From Mucilaginibacter lacusdianchii (GTDB lineage: Bacteria; Bacteroidota; Bacteroidia; Sphingobacteriales; Sphingobacteriaceae): a stretch of 64,000 bases of DNA. Below, piece by piece: positions 43,683-52,254 of the stretch. The notes below the pieces were generated by a model. That model saw only the letters and a program-made list of their open reading frames with translations. It was not told the DNA's origin and did not search any database. The stretch is taken from NCBI RefSeq assembly GCF_009770985.1, contig NZ_WSRW01000003.1, positions 543,275 through 607,274 of the forward strand, read 5' to 3'. A program made the translations under genes and the position numbers. Numbering within the stretch: position 1 is the first letter of the stretch; every line of letters begins with the position of its first letter.

Positions 43683-45658
43683 GATTTTTTCTTAAAAATA
43701 ATATCAGCTTTTTCTGCCTGTACAATTTTGTTGAACAACTCTTTCAGGTAAGGATATTCTTGTGGCGAATAAATAGAGTTGTTAATTTGGATGATGTGCG
43801 AAAAGGTATACGCGTTATCCTGCGAAGCGAATTGAGACACGAACATCCCGCCTTTGTTAGGCAATGATAAGGCAGCAGTTGCCGGAGGTGCCTCAACCAT
43901 ATATTGTTCGGGCATGTGCAGGGTAAGCATATAGCGTGTATCAGAAGGCGCACCCCAGTCGATAGGGTAATCACGCTCGGCCAACTTAAACGGATTTTCT
44001 GTGATGCGGTTTAATATAAACGGATTAAAGGCAAGCCGGTTATGATCTGCACCATCGTACAGGTCAATCTCTACCTGGTATGTTTCAGCCAGCGGGGCGT
44101 CCAGGCTGTCTAAGTTTTGAATCTTCGATTCCAGTATTTTAACTTTTGTCAAGCGCTCGTCCAGGTTTTCAATATACTCGTCAACAGTGTTGAATTTTTT
44201 AATTTCTTTTCGGTTGTTGTAAGCTTGATAACCCGAAGCATAACGAGTAAACGTTCCTTTTAACTTTCCATTGGTTTGCAAGGTAAGATCTAAAATAAAG
44301 GTATTGCCTTCCTTTTGCGAGGCTTTCAAATCAATCCAGTAAGAAGGTTTGTTAAGGCTCATTACCCGTCCCTGGTCATTAATACAATGTATCGGCAGCA
44401 AACCAAAAGGCAACATAGGGTCTGTGGCATCCAACAGGTATGATTTATCGGCAATATTAACTTTGGCTATAACGTAATTAAAGTCACTTTTAACCGGGTA
44501 AAGCTTGTTGATTATGCCATGGTCTCTTGTGGACAACAACACTGCTTCGGTATTTAACCCAGCTGCATTTAAAGCAGCCACCAACGCCAAATTTATGTCA
44601 GCAACACTTCCGCTGTGTGTGTCTAATGCTCTTCGTATACCATTATCAGTGTATATGCCGTAATAATGGTTGTATTTGATGTTCTTTTGAATATAGGCGT
44701 AAATTGCTTTAGCCTTGTCTAAATCGGTGGTTGAACCGGTTAAAATTTTAGGTAACGCTTCCTTAAACAGACCCGTTCTTTTCATCTGGGAACCAAACTC
44801 TTCGTCCGATTTTAAACCACGGTCAATATCGGCCCAGTCTTGTGTAACTTTTACTTTAGCGCCGTTATAGAGGTTAACATAATCGTTTAATTCAAAATAA
44901 ATGGCCGACAAATAGTTTTTGGGCGCCGTCATGTGGGCTTCTTCAACAAATGCCGGAACATTGTTCATGACATAACTTATTTTAGAGCAATCGCACTTGT
45001 TGCCTCCAATTGAAAAACATTCTTTTTCAACTTCAGCATTAGTGTTGTCCAGTTTTTTGAATCCTTGTAAGGTTACTTTGTAGTTATATGCCGCAGGTAT
45101 GCGAACTTCATATTCCGATGATGCTTTAGGAATGTCGGTTTGAAATTCCCATTTTCTGAAATTGTTAAGATAAGGCGATTCTAAAGTGTATTTGTATTCA
45201 ATTACGCAACCAGGCCGCAGGTTGGGCATAGCAAATTTTTTGACGTCCAGATATTTGCTGGAATTTTCTGTAAATATTTGCTTAGGGTCTAATTCAGCCC
45301 TTTGTACAGAGCCGTTGTCTGTGTAGTAAGTTACGCCACTTAAGCTTTGGATCGACTCGAAGTATTCGTTGTCAGATTTATGTAACGGTATTTCAATTTT
45401 GCCCTGTTCAAATGCTTTATCATCAAAAATTTTGATTTTAACATGGTATTCATGGATAAGCCTGATACGGTCGCCGGATGTACTGATCCAGCTTTTTCCA
45501 AACTCCTGTAATACCGCGGCATGTGCTGATGGATCTGCCGCATAAGACTTCATGTCCATTTCGGCTAAATTGAATGATCCGTACGGAAAGTCTCCAGCAT
45601 GGGCTAAACCTGCTGTTAATGATGTAGATAAGGCTAAGGCTAGTAGTATTTTAATCAT
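43679..45658 (-). CDS. DUF3857 protein with pseudo-transglutaminase domain (Cys/His lost)
   Basis: This 659-residue paralogue also has a signal peptide (ending GLAHAG), a DUF3857 domain (about 50-240) and a transglutaminase-like domain. Here SGSVADINLALVAAL replaces the catalytic cysteine site and FNYVIAKV the histidine site, while YLLDATDPMLPFG keeps the aspartate. It therefore probably does not form a thioester. The start is at ATG 45658 (MIKILLALAL); the frame continues 33 bases upstream. It overlaps the start of the next gene by 4 bp. Confidence 0.84.
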   Translation of the reverse strand: MIKILLALALSTSLTAGLAHAGDFPYGSFNLAEMDMKSYAADPSAHAAVLQEFGKSWISTSGDRIRLIHEYHVKIKIFDDKAFEQGKIEIPLHKSDNEYFESIQSLSGVTYYTDNGSVQRAELDPKQIFTENSSKYLDVKKFAMPNLRPGCVIEYKYTLESPYLNNFRKWEFQTDIPKASSEYEVRIPAAYNYKVTLQGFKKLDNTNAEVEKECFSIGGNKCDCSKISYVMNNVPAFVEEAHMTAPKNYLSAIYFELNDYVNLYNGAKVKVTQDWADIDRGLKSDEEFGSQMKRTGLFKEALPKILTGSTTDLDKAKAIYAYIQKNIKYNHYYGIYTDNGIRRALDTHSGSVADINLALVAALNAAGLNTEAVLLSTRDHGIINKLYPVKSDFNYVIAKVNIADKSYLLDATDPMLPFGLLPIHCINDQGRVMSLNKPSYWIDLKASQKEGNTFILDLTLQTNGKLKGTFTRYASGYQAYNNRKEIKKFNTVDEYIENLDERLTKVKILESKIQNLDSLDAPLAETYQVEIDLYDGADHNRLAFNPFILNRITENPFKLAERDYPIDWGAPSDTRYMLTLHMPEQYMVEAPPATAALSLPNKGGMFVSQFASQDNAYTFSHIIQINNSIYSPQEYPYLKELFNKIVQAEKADIIFKKKS

Positions 45659-45763
45659 AATAAAGTGCTTAGGCGGGTTTGAAATTACCAAATGTTGTTG
45701 AAATATGGAACTTACACTAAAAATATCTATCTACTTTTTACGACCTTTGTGAAAACGATGCGC

Positions 45764-46801
45764 ATGAAACTAAATTTGAAACGCCCTCTTGCTTTTTTTG
45801 ATCTGGAAACTACAGGTACAAGCGTAGGCTCGGACAGGGTGATAGAGATAGCTATAATTAAGTTATTACCCGATGGCAGTGAGCAAAGTCAGCGGTGGTT
45901 AGTTAGCCCCGAAAGGCCAATCCCGCTCGAAACATCGTTAATACATGGTATTTATGATGATGATGTAAAAGATGCGCCCGTTTTTAAAACCATTGCACAG
46001 GAAGTAGCCGATTTTATAGCTGATAGCGACCTGGCCGGATATAATTCTAATAAGTTTGATATCCCTATGTTGATGGAAGAGTTTTTACGTGCAGGAATTG
46101 AGTTCAGCTTAGACGGAAGACATTTTGTAGATGTACAAAATATTTTTCATCAGATGGAGCAGCGCACTTTAAAAGCGGCTTACCGTTTTTATTGCGATAA
46201 GGACATTATTAACGCACACTCGGCAGAGGCAGATACCCGAGCCACTATGGAAGTGTTGCTGGCCCAGATAGAGCGTTATGCTGATACCGAATGGGAAGAT
46301 AAAAAAGGTAACAAATCCATTCCGGTAGTAAATGATGTTGCTGCTTTGCACGAGTTTACAAACCTGCATCGTGCCGTTGATTTTGTAGGCCGTATGGTTT
46401 ATAATGAGGATGGCCATGAGGTATTCAACTTTGGCAAGCACAAAGGCAAACGTGTAGAAGAGGTTTACGAAGCGGAGCCAAGTTATTTTTCATGGATTAT
46501 GCAAGGCGACTTTCCGTTGTATACCAAGCGCAAAGCCGAAGAGATACACAAACGCTGGTTGCAAAACAGACCTAAGCCTGTAAAAGCTGATAATAAAGCA
46601 GAGCAGCAGCCCAAACAGCAGCAAGACAATAACCGTCTTAAAAAGGACTTTCAAAAACCGCATTTTAAGCCGCACAACCAACAGCATCACAACAACAGCA
46701 ACAATAACTATAATAAACCTTTCAAAAAGAAAGAGGAGCCTGCTGAGCCGGTGAATGAGGATATGCTGCAGATGTTAGCTAATAAATTTAAGAAAGCGTA
46801 A
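45764..46801 (+). CDS. DnaQ-like 3'-5' exonuclease
   Basis: The 345-residue protein has an N-terminal DEDDh exonuclease domain (about 1-185) with FFDLETTGT (first metal pair), SNKFDIPM and the HSAEADTRAT active-site His/Asp segment. The second half has HKGKRVEEVYEAEPSYFSWIMQGDFP, a small domain found after such exonucleases, and a low-complexity Gln/Asn/Lys-rich tail. It resembles a proofreading or RNase T-like nuclease not attached to a polymerase. The frame extends upstream; ATG 45764 or 45758 is the likely start. Confidence 0.87.
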   Translation: MKLNLKRPLAFFDLETTGTSVGSDRVIEIAIIKLLPDGSEQSQRWLVSPERPIPLETSLIHGIYDDDVKDAPVFKTIAQEVADFIADSDLAGYNSNKFDIPMLMEEFLRAGIEFSLDGRHFVDVQNIFHQMEQRTLKAAYRFYCDKDIINAHSAEADTRATMEVLLAQIERYADTEWEDKKGNKSIPVVNDVAALHEFTNLHRAVDFVGRMVYNEDGHEVFNFGKHKGKRVEEVYEAEPSYFSWIMQGDFPLYTKRKAEEIHKRWLQNRPKPVKADNKAEQQPKQQQDNNRLKKDFQKPHFKPHNQQHHNNSNNNYNKPFKKKEEPAEPVNEDMLQMLANKFKKA

Positions 46802-46827
46802 GTTCTCTATCTTGAACTTTATGTTTC

Positions 46828-46908
46828 GCTGTCATTTCGAGTGATAACGAGAAATCTTTAAGAAGCTGCCGTTTCAAAAGATCTCTCAAGTTGTTCGAGA
46901 TGACAGCT
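46828..46908. repeat. Dispersed palindromic repeat (REP-like)
   Basis: An 81-bp imperfect inverted repeat: GCTGTCATTTCGAG at the left matches CTCGAGATGACAGC-type sequence at the right (one mismatch), with an inner GAGAAATCTTT/AAAAGATCTC pair. TGTCATTTCGA ... GAGAAATCT elements are common dispersed intergenic repeats in Bacteroidota and other phyla. It lies between the converging exonuclease and queG genes and may also terminate transcription. Confidence 0.78.
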
Positions 46909-46915
46909 ATTTTGT

Positions 46916-47842
46916 CTACCCCAAAAACTCAATATTCCGTTTTAACCCACTAAACTTAGTTCGCTTTACAGCTGATTTTTTAAATACCTGCTGAAAGGTT
47001 TCTTGGGTAATGTCTTGCCAGTCTTGCTGGCTCATTCCCAACAGATTTTCATGAGGATCAAAGGCCGGTTCATTGTGTGTTACCGAAAAACGATTCCAGG
47101 GGCAAACGTTCTGGCATACGTCGCAGCCAAACATCCAGTCGTCTGTTTGGCCTTTAAACTCTTGCGGGATGTTGTTTTTAAGTTCGATAGTCAGGTATGA
47201 GATGCAACGGCTACCATCAACCACATAAGGTGCTATAATAGCGTCGGTAGGGCAGGCGTCAATGCAACGTGTGCAGGTGCCGCAGTGGTCGGTGGTAGGG
47301 GCAATGTCATAAGCTAATTCTGCATCAATAATCAGTTCGGCCAAAAAGAAAAAAGAGCCGCTTTTTTTGTTTATCAGGTTGGAGTTTTTACCTATCCAAC
47401 CAATGCCGGCTCGTTTGGCCCAAGCACGGTCCAGCACCGGTGCCGAATCTACAAATGCCCGTCCGCCAACGTCGCCAATGGTTTCTTGTATGAAATGAAG
47501 TAATTCGCGAAGTTTTGCTTTAATGACGTCATGATAATCCATGCCATAGGCATATTTGGATATTTTAGGTGCCAACGGATCGGTTTGCTGTTTATCGGTG
47601 TAATAGTTTAGTGCAAGTGAAATAACAGATTTAGCATCATCTACCAGCAAGCGAGGATCCAAACGCTTATCAAAGTAGTTCTCCATGTATTGCATTTCAC
47701 CATGGCGGCCTTCTTGCAACCATTTTTCCAACCGAGGTGCTTCTTCTTCTAAAAAATCTGCTTTGGCTATACCACAAAACATAAACCCCAGGCGCTGTGC
47801 CTCGGCTTTAATTTGCTGGCTGTATAGTTGCACACTTTTCAT
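46916..47842 (-). CDS. queG: Epoxyqueuosine reductase
   Basis: This 308-residue iron-sulfur/cobalamin enzyme performs the last step of queuosine formation in tRNA. Two 4Fe-4S motifs are visible: [16 protein letters not shown] and [39 protein letters not shown] is the family core with the active-site aspartate. The TTG just before ATG 47842 was rejected. It is a normal-length QueG without the C-terminal HEAT extension seen in some. No other que genes lie in the window. Confidence 0.94.
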   Translation of the reverse strand: MKSVQLYSQQIKAEAQRLGFMFCGIAKADFLEEEAPRLEKWLQEGRHGEMQYMENYFDKRLDPRLLVDDAKSVISLALNYYTDKQQTDPLAPKISKYAYGMDYHDVIKAKLRELLHFIQETIGDVGGRAFVDSAPVLDRAWAKRAGIGWIGKNSNLINKKSGSFFFLAELIIDAELAYDIAPTTDHCGTCTRCIDACPTDAIIAPYVVDGSRCISYLTIELKNNIPQEFKGQTDDWMFGCDVCQNVCPWNRFSVTHNEPAFDPHENLLGMSQQDWQDITQETFQQVFKKSAVKRTKFSGLKRNIEFLG

Positions 47843-47988
47843 CAATTACAAAGATACATAACATTTATACACTGCATTTTCATTGAATGTTATTTCTGGC
47901 GATAAAATCAAAACTGAACTTGTACACAAACACATATACCAAAATGCTGTTGTATAGCTAACATTAACCTATAACAACAAAATATATT

Positions 47989-48366
47989 ATGCTTCAATTC
48001 ATAAATGATTTACCTGAGCACGTGGTAGGCATACATGCCATAGGCGAGGTAACTAAAGAAGATGTAGATGACGTGCTGATGCCGCGATTAGACGATTTGG
48101 CAAGCCGCCAAGGCGAAATCAACTATATACTGGTACTGGAGACAGACGTGCAAAATTTTACGCTGGGCGCTTGGTGGAACGACCTGAAAGCCGGTTTAAA
48201 ACATTTTACCAAATGGAAGAAAATTGCTATAGTAACCGATCAGCACAGCGTAGAATGGTTTACCAGCAGTATATTCCGGTTTATGGTACCAGGCACATCT
48301 AAAGGCTTTCCGTTAGATAAGCTTGACGAAGCAGTACAGTGGGTAACCGCAAAAGAACAAGAATAA
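47989..48366 (+). CDS. SpoIIAA-like (STAS-related) protein
   Basis: This 125-residue protein has the SpoIIAA-like pattern (DUF3478): NDLPEHVVGIHAIGEVTKEDV at the start, INYILVLETDVQNFTLGAWWNDLKAGLKH in the middle and KKIAIVTDQHSVEW before a C-terminal FPLDKLDEAVQWV helix. Function is unclear. It is followed 23 bp later by a small disordered-protein gene on the same strand, probably in one transcript ended by the hairpin at 48625. Confidence 0.85.
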   Translation: MLQFINDLPEHVVGIHAIGEVTKEDVDDVLMPRLDDLASRQGEINYILVLETDVQNFTLGAWWNDLKAGLKHFTKWKKIAIVTDQHSVEWFTSSIFRFMVPGTSKGFPLDKLDEAVQWVTAKEQE

Positions 48367-48389
48367 TTAACTCAAACATCTATATAATT

Positions 48390-48623
48390 ATGGCAACTGA
48401 AAATCCGAACGGACAAAATGACGATCCGAAAAACGACAATATAGGCGAAAATGCAGGTGATAGCCAACTTTCAAAAGGCAGCACACCAAATGTACAAGAC
48501 AAACCAGATGATACCCGCGTAGATACGGTTACACCAGATAACGATAGTGGTACGCCAGGCCCGTCAACTGATGAGTCATCAAATAAGCAAAGTGACGGTG
48601 GTCCATCTACCGAAAACTTATAA
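48390..48623 (+). CDS. Small intrinsically disordered polar protein
   Basis: The 77-residue product is almost wholly Asn, Asp, Gly, Ser, Pro, Thr and Lys with no hydrophobic core (NPNGQNDDPKNDN, GTPGPSTDESSNKQSDGG). Such proteins are frequent and unassigned in Sphingobacteriaceae. The start is ATG 48390; the frame extends upstream into the previous gene. Codon use and a terminator right after the stop support it. Confidence 0.7.
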   Translation: MATENPNGQNDDPKNDNIGENAGDSQLSKGSTPNVQDKPDDTRVDTVTPDNDSGTPGPSTDESSNKQSDGGPSTENL

Positions 48624-48624
48624 C

Positions 48625-48663
48625 AAAAAAAGGTCCGGTTTAATTTAAACCGGACCTTTTTAT
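48625..48663. terminator. Bidirectional terminator
   Basis: AAAAAAAGGTCCGGTTTAA pairs with TTAAACCGGACCTTTTT. It closes the SpoIIAA-like/disordered-protein unit and, from the other side, the polysaccharide deacetylase gene. Confidence 0.92.
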
Positions 48664-48676
48664 TTATGTAAGTAGC

Positions 48677-49543
48677 TTAAAAGCTGTTTCTGATGCTATT
48701 GCTCAATGTTTTGGCACTCCAATAACCACTATCCAATATGCGGCGGATAGTCATCAATGGATCATTAGCGTCACGTTTTTCGGCTAACTGGAAAGCTGCT
48801 TTAAAGCCGCGTTTGTGCAATTCAGGCAAGCCTTGCTCGTTCCATAGCCCAAATGGATATGCAAAATATTCTATTTTTTTACCGGTAATTTCTTCTAGCT
48901 TTTTGGTAGGCTTGTCAAGCTGCGTTTCCCAATCCTTGCCCTGAAACTTTTTGAAATTGTGATGATCCCAGGTATGGCTGGCAACAACGTTGCCCTCATC
49001 AGACAGTTGTTTGATCTGTTCCTTATTCATGTAATGCGGGCGGCCAATAGAAACCGTCATCACAAAATATACACCTTTGTAACCGTACTTTTTAAGCTCG
49101 GGTGCGGCTATAGTAAACTGATCCAGGTCGGTATCATCAAACGTTAGCATAATAGGTTTGCTGGGCAGCGCTGCGCCGGTGGTCAGGTAATTGTATAACT
49201 GATCGGGCAGGATGGTATGGTAGCCACTATCCGCCAGCATTTTAATGTGTTCTTTAAAAGCAGCAATTTGAACGATGTAGTCTTTTGCACCTTTAGAGTC
49301 GGTTGGTTTCCAATCACGTATTTGGTGGTAACATAAAATTGGAACCTGTCTGCGTGCCATAATTTCGGCATTGCTGGCCATTTTTCCAGGCTTCGCAGCG
49401 GTACTCTCGGCCGGTGTAGTGGTACTGGTTGTGGTGGTTACTGTTGAATCGGTAATGGTGGTAATTTTGTTGGCTTTTCCTGAATTGCAGGCCACCATGC
49501 CCATAGCGCACACAGATAATAGGGCAGTAAATAAGTTAGTCAT
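48677..49543 (-). CDS. Polysaccharide deacetylase family lipoprotein
   Basis: This 288-residue protein has a lipoprotein signal (lipobox MVAC, C19), a Thr-rich linker (about 30-50) and a NodB-like carbohydrate esterase domain. The metal site reads LTFDDTD (D-D pair) and ASHTWDHHNF (H-x3-H pattern), with YFAYPFGLWNE further on. It should deacetylate a surface or cell-wall sugar polymer. The start is ATG 49543. It stands alone with terminators on both sides. Confidence 0.88.
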   Translation of the reverse strand: MTNLFTALLSVCAMGMVACNSGKANKITTITDSTVTTTTSTTTPAESTAAKPGKMASNAEIMARRQVPILCYHQIRDWKPTDSKGAKDYIVQIAAFKEHIKMLADSGYHTILPDQLYNYLTTGAALPSKPIMLTFDDTDLDQFTIAAPELKKYGYKGVYFVMTVSIGRPHYMNKEQIKQLSDEGNVVASHTWDHHNFKKFQGKDWETQLDKPTKKLEEITGKKIEYFAYPFGLWNEQGLPELHKRGFKAAFQLAEKRDANDPLMTIRRILDSGYWSAKTLSNSIRNSF

Positions 49544-49587
49544 GAGTAAATAATAGTAACAGGAGCGAAAATAGGATAAATTAAAGT

Positions 49588-49626
49588 AAAAAGGTGCACC
49601 AATTTAACAATTTGGTGCACCTTTTT
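49588..49626 (-). terminator. Terminator overlapping the cinA 3' end
   Basis: TTGGTGCACCTTTTT and its exact complement (15 bp) are separated by nine bases. One arm lies within the last codons of the CinA-C gene, whose stop is in the loop. Confidence 0.88.
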
Positions 49627-50113
49627 CAAGGTCGGCAGCAGGCAAGTTTTGCAGTAAGTATTCGGCAATAGCATCAATGGTTTTTAGCATAACGTCTTCT
49701 GGCTCGGCATCAAAGTATCGACGAAATCCAAAGGGCTGATCTTTGATAAAGCCGTTTACAAACATAGTTCCTACAGGCTTTTCCTCTGTTTCGCTACCAC
49801 CGGGAGCCGCCAAGCCGGTTACCGCAATTACAATATCAGCCGGAATTAGTTTTTTTAGACCGACAGCCAGTTGTTCTGTCACTTCAGCCGACTCTGGCGT
49901 AAACTCGTCAATCATATCGGGCGACACACCCAGCACATTTATTTTTACACTTACATCGTAGCAAACAATGCTGCCCACAAGTACCGACCCGCAGTTAGGT
50001 ATCAAGGCAAATTCTGAAACCACCTTGCCCGCAGTGGCGCTTTCGGCAAAGCAAATGGAAAGATCGCGATCTTTTAAAGCATGGCTGCATTGTATTACAA
50101 TATCTGATGGCAT
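49604..50113 (-). CDS. CinA C-terminal domain protein (NMN amidohydrolase-like)
   Basis: The 169-residue protein corresponds to the C-terminal CinA domain alone: CFAESATAGKVVSEFALIPNCGSVLVGSIVCY, PESAEVTEQLAVGLKKL and VTGLAAPGGSETEEKPVGTMFV. In PncC-type proteins this domain deamidates nicotinamide mononucleotide. There is no N-terminal MoCF domain. The C-terminal coding part forms one arm of its own terminator. It starts at ATG 50113. Confidence 0.88.
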   Translation of the reverse strand: MPSDIVIQCSHALKDRDLSICFAESATAGKVVSEFALIPNCGSVLVGSIVCYDVSVKINVLGVSPDMIDEFTPESAEVTEQLAVGLKKLIPADIVIAVTGLAAPGGSETEEKPVGTMFVNGFIKDQPFGFRRYFDAEPEDVMLKTIDAIAEYLLQNLPAADLEKGAPNC

Positions 50114-50257
50114 GTTGAATTGTTAATTGGTTTGTTTAAATTATACACAACTAAAAGGGGTAATGTGTTTGCAATGGTTGACCATGTTTAGCTGCAGATG
50201 ATTAAAAAAGTAATTAATAAAGTTGTGCTAAATAAAATTTTATAATAAGCATTAATT

Positions 50258-50287
50258 AAAAAAGAGACATAGCGAAAGCTACATCTC
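50258..50287 (-). terminator. Terminator of ruvB
   Basis: On the minus strand GAGATGTAGC pairs with GCTATGTCTC around TTTC, using two G-U wobbles, followed by TTTTTT. It is about 28 bp after the ruvB stop. Confidence 0.8.
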
Positions 50288-50315
50288 CTTTTATATGAAC
50301 TAGCGAAAATGCTCC

Positions 50316-51338
50316 TTAAAATAACCTGGGCGCTTGTCCGGCTCGCATGATACCCAAGTGTTTATAAGCGTTGTCGGTTGCCTCTCGGCCACGTGAGGTG
50401 CGCATTAAATACCCTTCCTGTATCAAAAAAGGTTCGTAAACTTCTTCGATTGTACCTTCATCTTCACCTACTGCAGTAGCTATCGTTTTAACGCCCACAG
50501 GGCCGCCTTTGAATTTCTCGATGATGGTCATCAAAATCTTATTATCCATTTCATCCAAGCCATGTTCATCTACATTCAGCGCATTAAGGGCATACTTAGC
50601 AATCTCAGTATCTATGCTGCCGTTGCCTTTAATTTGTGCAAAATCACGGGTACGGCGTAATAAAGCGTTGGCAATACGTGGGGTACCACGGCTACGACGG
50701 GCAATTTCATAAGCACCTTCATCCGTGATAGGTGTATTCAATATAGATGCCGAACGCAGTACGATAGTGGTTAGCAGCTTGGCATCATAGTATTCCAACC
50801 TTGAGTTGATGCCAAAACGTGCTCGTAAAGGTGCGGTAAGCAAACCAGAACGCGTAGTTGCACCAACCAGCGTAAACGGATTTAAAGATATTTGCACTGA
50901 ACGGGCGTTAGGGCCGCTTTCCAGCATAATATCAATCTTAAAATCCTCCATGGCAGAGTATAAATACTCCTCTACTAGTGGACTTAAACGGTGTATCTCG
51001 TCAATAAACAAAATGTCGCCAGGCTCTAAGTTGGTTAGCAAGCCAGCCAAATCGCCGGGTTTGTCTAAAACCGGACCCGAGGTGATTTTAATACCCACAC
51101 CCATTTCGTTGGCGATGATGTGCGATAATGTGGTTTTACCCAATCCCGGTGGGCCGTGTAATAATACGTGATCTAATGACTCGCCACGTTGGCGGGCCGC
51201 TTGTACAAATATTTTTAAGTTAGCTAAAATTTTATGCTGACCGGTAAAATCTTCAAAAGCCTGCGGGCGCAACACCTTTTCAATGTCGCGTTCAGTACCT
51301 GTTAAACGTTCCCGGTTAGGGTCTAAATTCTCATTCAT
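50316..51338 (-). CDS. ruvB: Holliday junction branch migration ATPase RuvB
   Basis: This 340-residue AAA+ motor drives branch migration with RuvA. Walker A reads [22 protein letters not shown], Walker [13 protein letters not shown], sensor 1 [20 protein letters not shown], and the C-terminal winged helix has [30 protein letters not shown] and a final RT-SRGR. The start is ATG 51338 ([10 protein letters not shown]); an upstream in-frame extension of six residues is not conserved-looking. It is monocistronic here. Confidence 0.97.
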   Translation of the reverse strand: MNENLDPNRERLTGTERDIEKVLRPQAFEDFTGQHKILANLKIFVQAARQRGESLDHVLLHGPPGLGKTTLSHIIANEMGVGIKITSGPVLDKPGDLAGLLTNLEPGDILFIDEIHRLSPLVEEYLYSAMEDFKIDIMLESGPNARSVQISLNPFTLVGATTRSGLLTAPLRARFGINSRLEYYDAKLLTTIVLRSASILNTPITDEGAYEIARRSRGTPRIANALLRRTRDFAQIKGNGSIDTEIAKYALNALNVDEHGLDEMDNKILMTIIEKFKGGPVGVKTIATAVGEDEGTIEEVYEPFLIQEGYLMRTSRGREATDNAYKHLGIMRAGQAPRLF

Positions 51339-51462
51339 TGCCAACGAATTTAGCAATTTTTAGCGAGATATGGAAGTTGATTTCTGAATTAGTTGAGTAG
51401 TTTGTTTATTGAATAGTAAGAGCAATAGGAGCTAAAACAACATCTGGCTAAGCAAATTTTAA

Positions 51463-52131
51463 TTAGTCAACTAGTCTTACTTGTATATAGTCAAAGATGT
51501 TCATAAAAACAGATTCCAGTTTATTGCGGTAAGTAATAATCTCATCATTTATTCCGGCTTCTTGTTCGGGCGTAAAAGGATTATTCCAAATGCGCATGCA
51601 TATACGTTTTAAGGCGTATGCTATTTGCTCGGTTTGAGCGTACGAGTGTAAGTATCTTTCTTTTTTAAATTTTTCAAAGAACCGGATAAACACTTCGGGA
51701 TGCGCCATTCCGCTAAACGCTAAAAATTCGCTGATGATTTGTTGATTACAAGAATTTAAATGCTCGTAAAAATCATCGGCTAAAACCTGCCCGGTGGTGA
51801 GCAATAAGCTATCTAAAATCAGTTCCAAAGCAATATGACCTAAAAAGAAGGGCTTAACCGGCGAGCCTTCTATAACTGGGCGCAGCTGCAATTTAAGCTG
51901 GTGCGAATGCGTGACAAAAAAATCAGAACTATGGAAATGGCGGTCAATTTCTAGATGCTTTTTCCAGCCACCAATCATGGCCCGTATAGCAGGGTGCGGA
52001 TGTTGCAGCTTTTCGGGATGTAGCACAATGTTTTTATCCGCATTTTTAAGCAAATCGGGTAATACCGTGCCTAACACGTGGTAACAGTTAGACGTGTCCC
52101 GGTCAAAGTAATAGTGCGATAAAAAATTCAT
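51463..52131 (-). CDS. Acyl carrier protein phosphodiesterase-like (DUF479) protein
   Basis: The 222-residue helical protein begins MNFLSHYYFDR with LGTVLPDLLK soon after, and has a histidine-rich HLEIDRHFHSSDFF segment and LGHIALELILDSLLL. This order resembles AcpH/DUF479 proteins (MNFLAH..., D-F, H-R-x-I-D), which remove phosphopantetheine from acyl carrier protein. The match is partial, so the enzyme activity is unproven. It lies 124 bp from ruvB on the same strand and diverges from tyrS. Confidence 0.65.
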   Translation of the reverse strand: MNFLSHYYFDRDTSNCYHVLGTVLPDLLKNADKNIVLHPEKLQHPHPAIRAMIGGWKKHLEIDRHFHSSDFFVTHSHQLKLQLRPVIEGSPVKPFFLGHIALELILDSLLLTTGQVLADDFYEHLNSCNQQIISEFLAFSGMAHPEVFIRFFEKFKKERYLHSYAQTEQIAYALKRICMRIWNNPFTPEQEAGINDEIITYRNKLESVFMNIFDYIQVRLVD

Positions 52132-52224
52132 AGATGTACTGCAAAATACGGCTATTTTTTGACAGATGGAAATTTATGTACCGATTGGCGCTATGCTGTG
52201 CCGGTCGTTTTTGCGTTAATCTAT

Positions 52225-52232
52225 TATCTTTG
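52225..52232 (+). promoter_or_regulatory. -7 box of tyrS
   Basis: TATCTTTG exactly fits TAnnTTTG and lies 22 bp before the tyrS ATG. No TTG was found 19-21 bp upstream, so only the -7 element is called. Confidence 0.55.
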
Positions 52233-52254
52233 CCAACCTTAAATATAATTAGTA

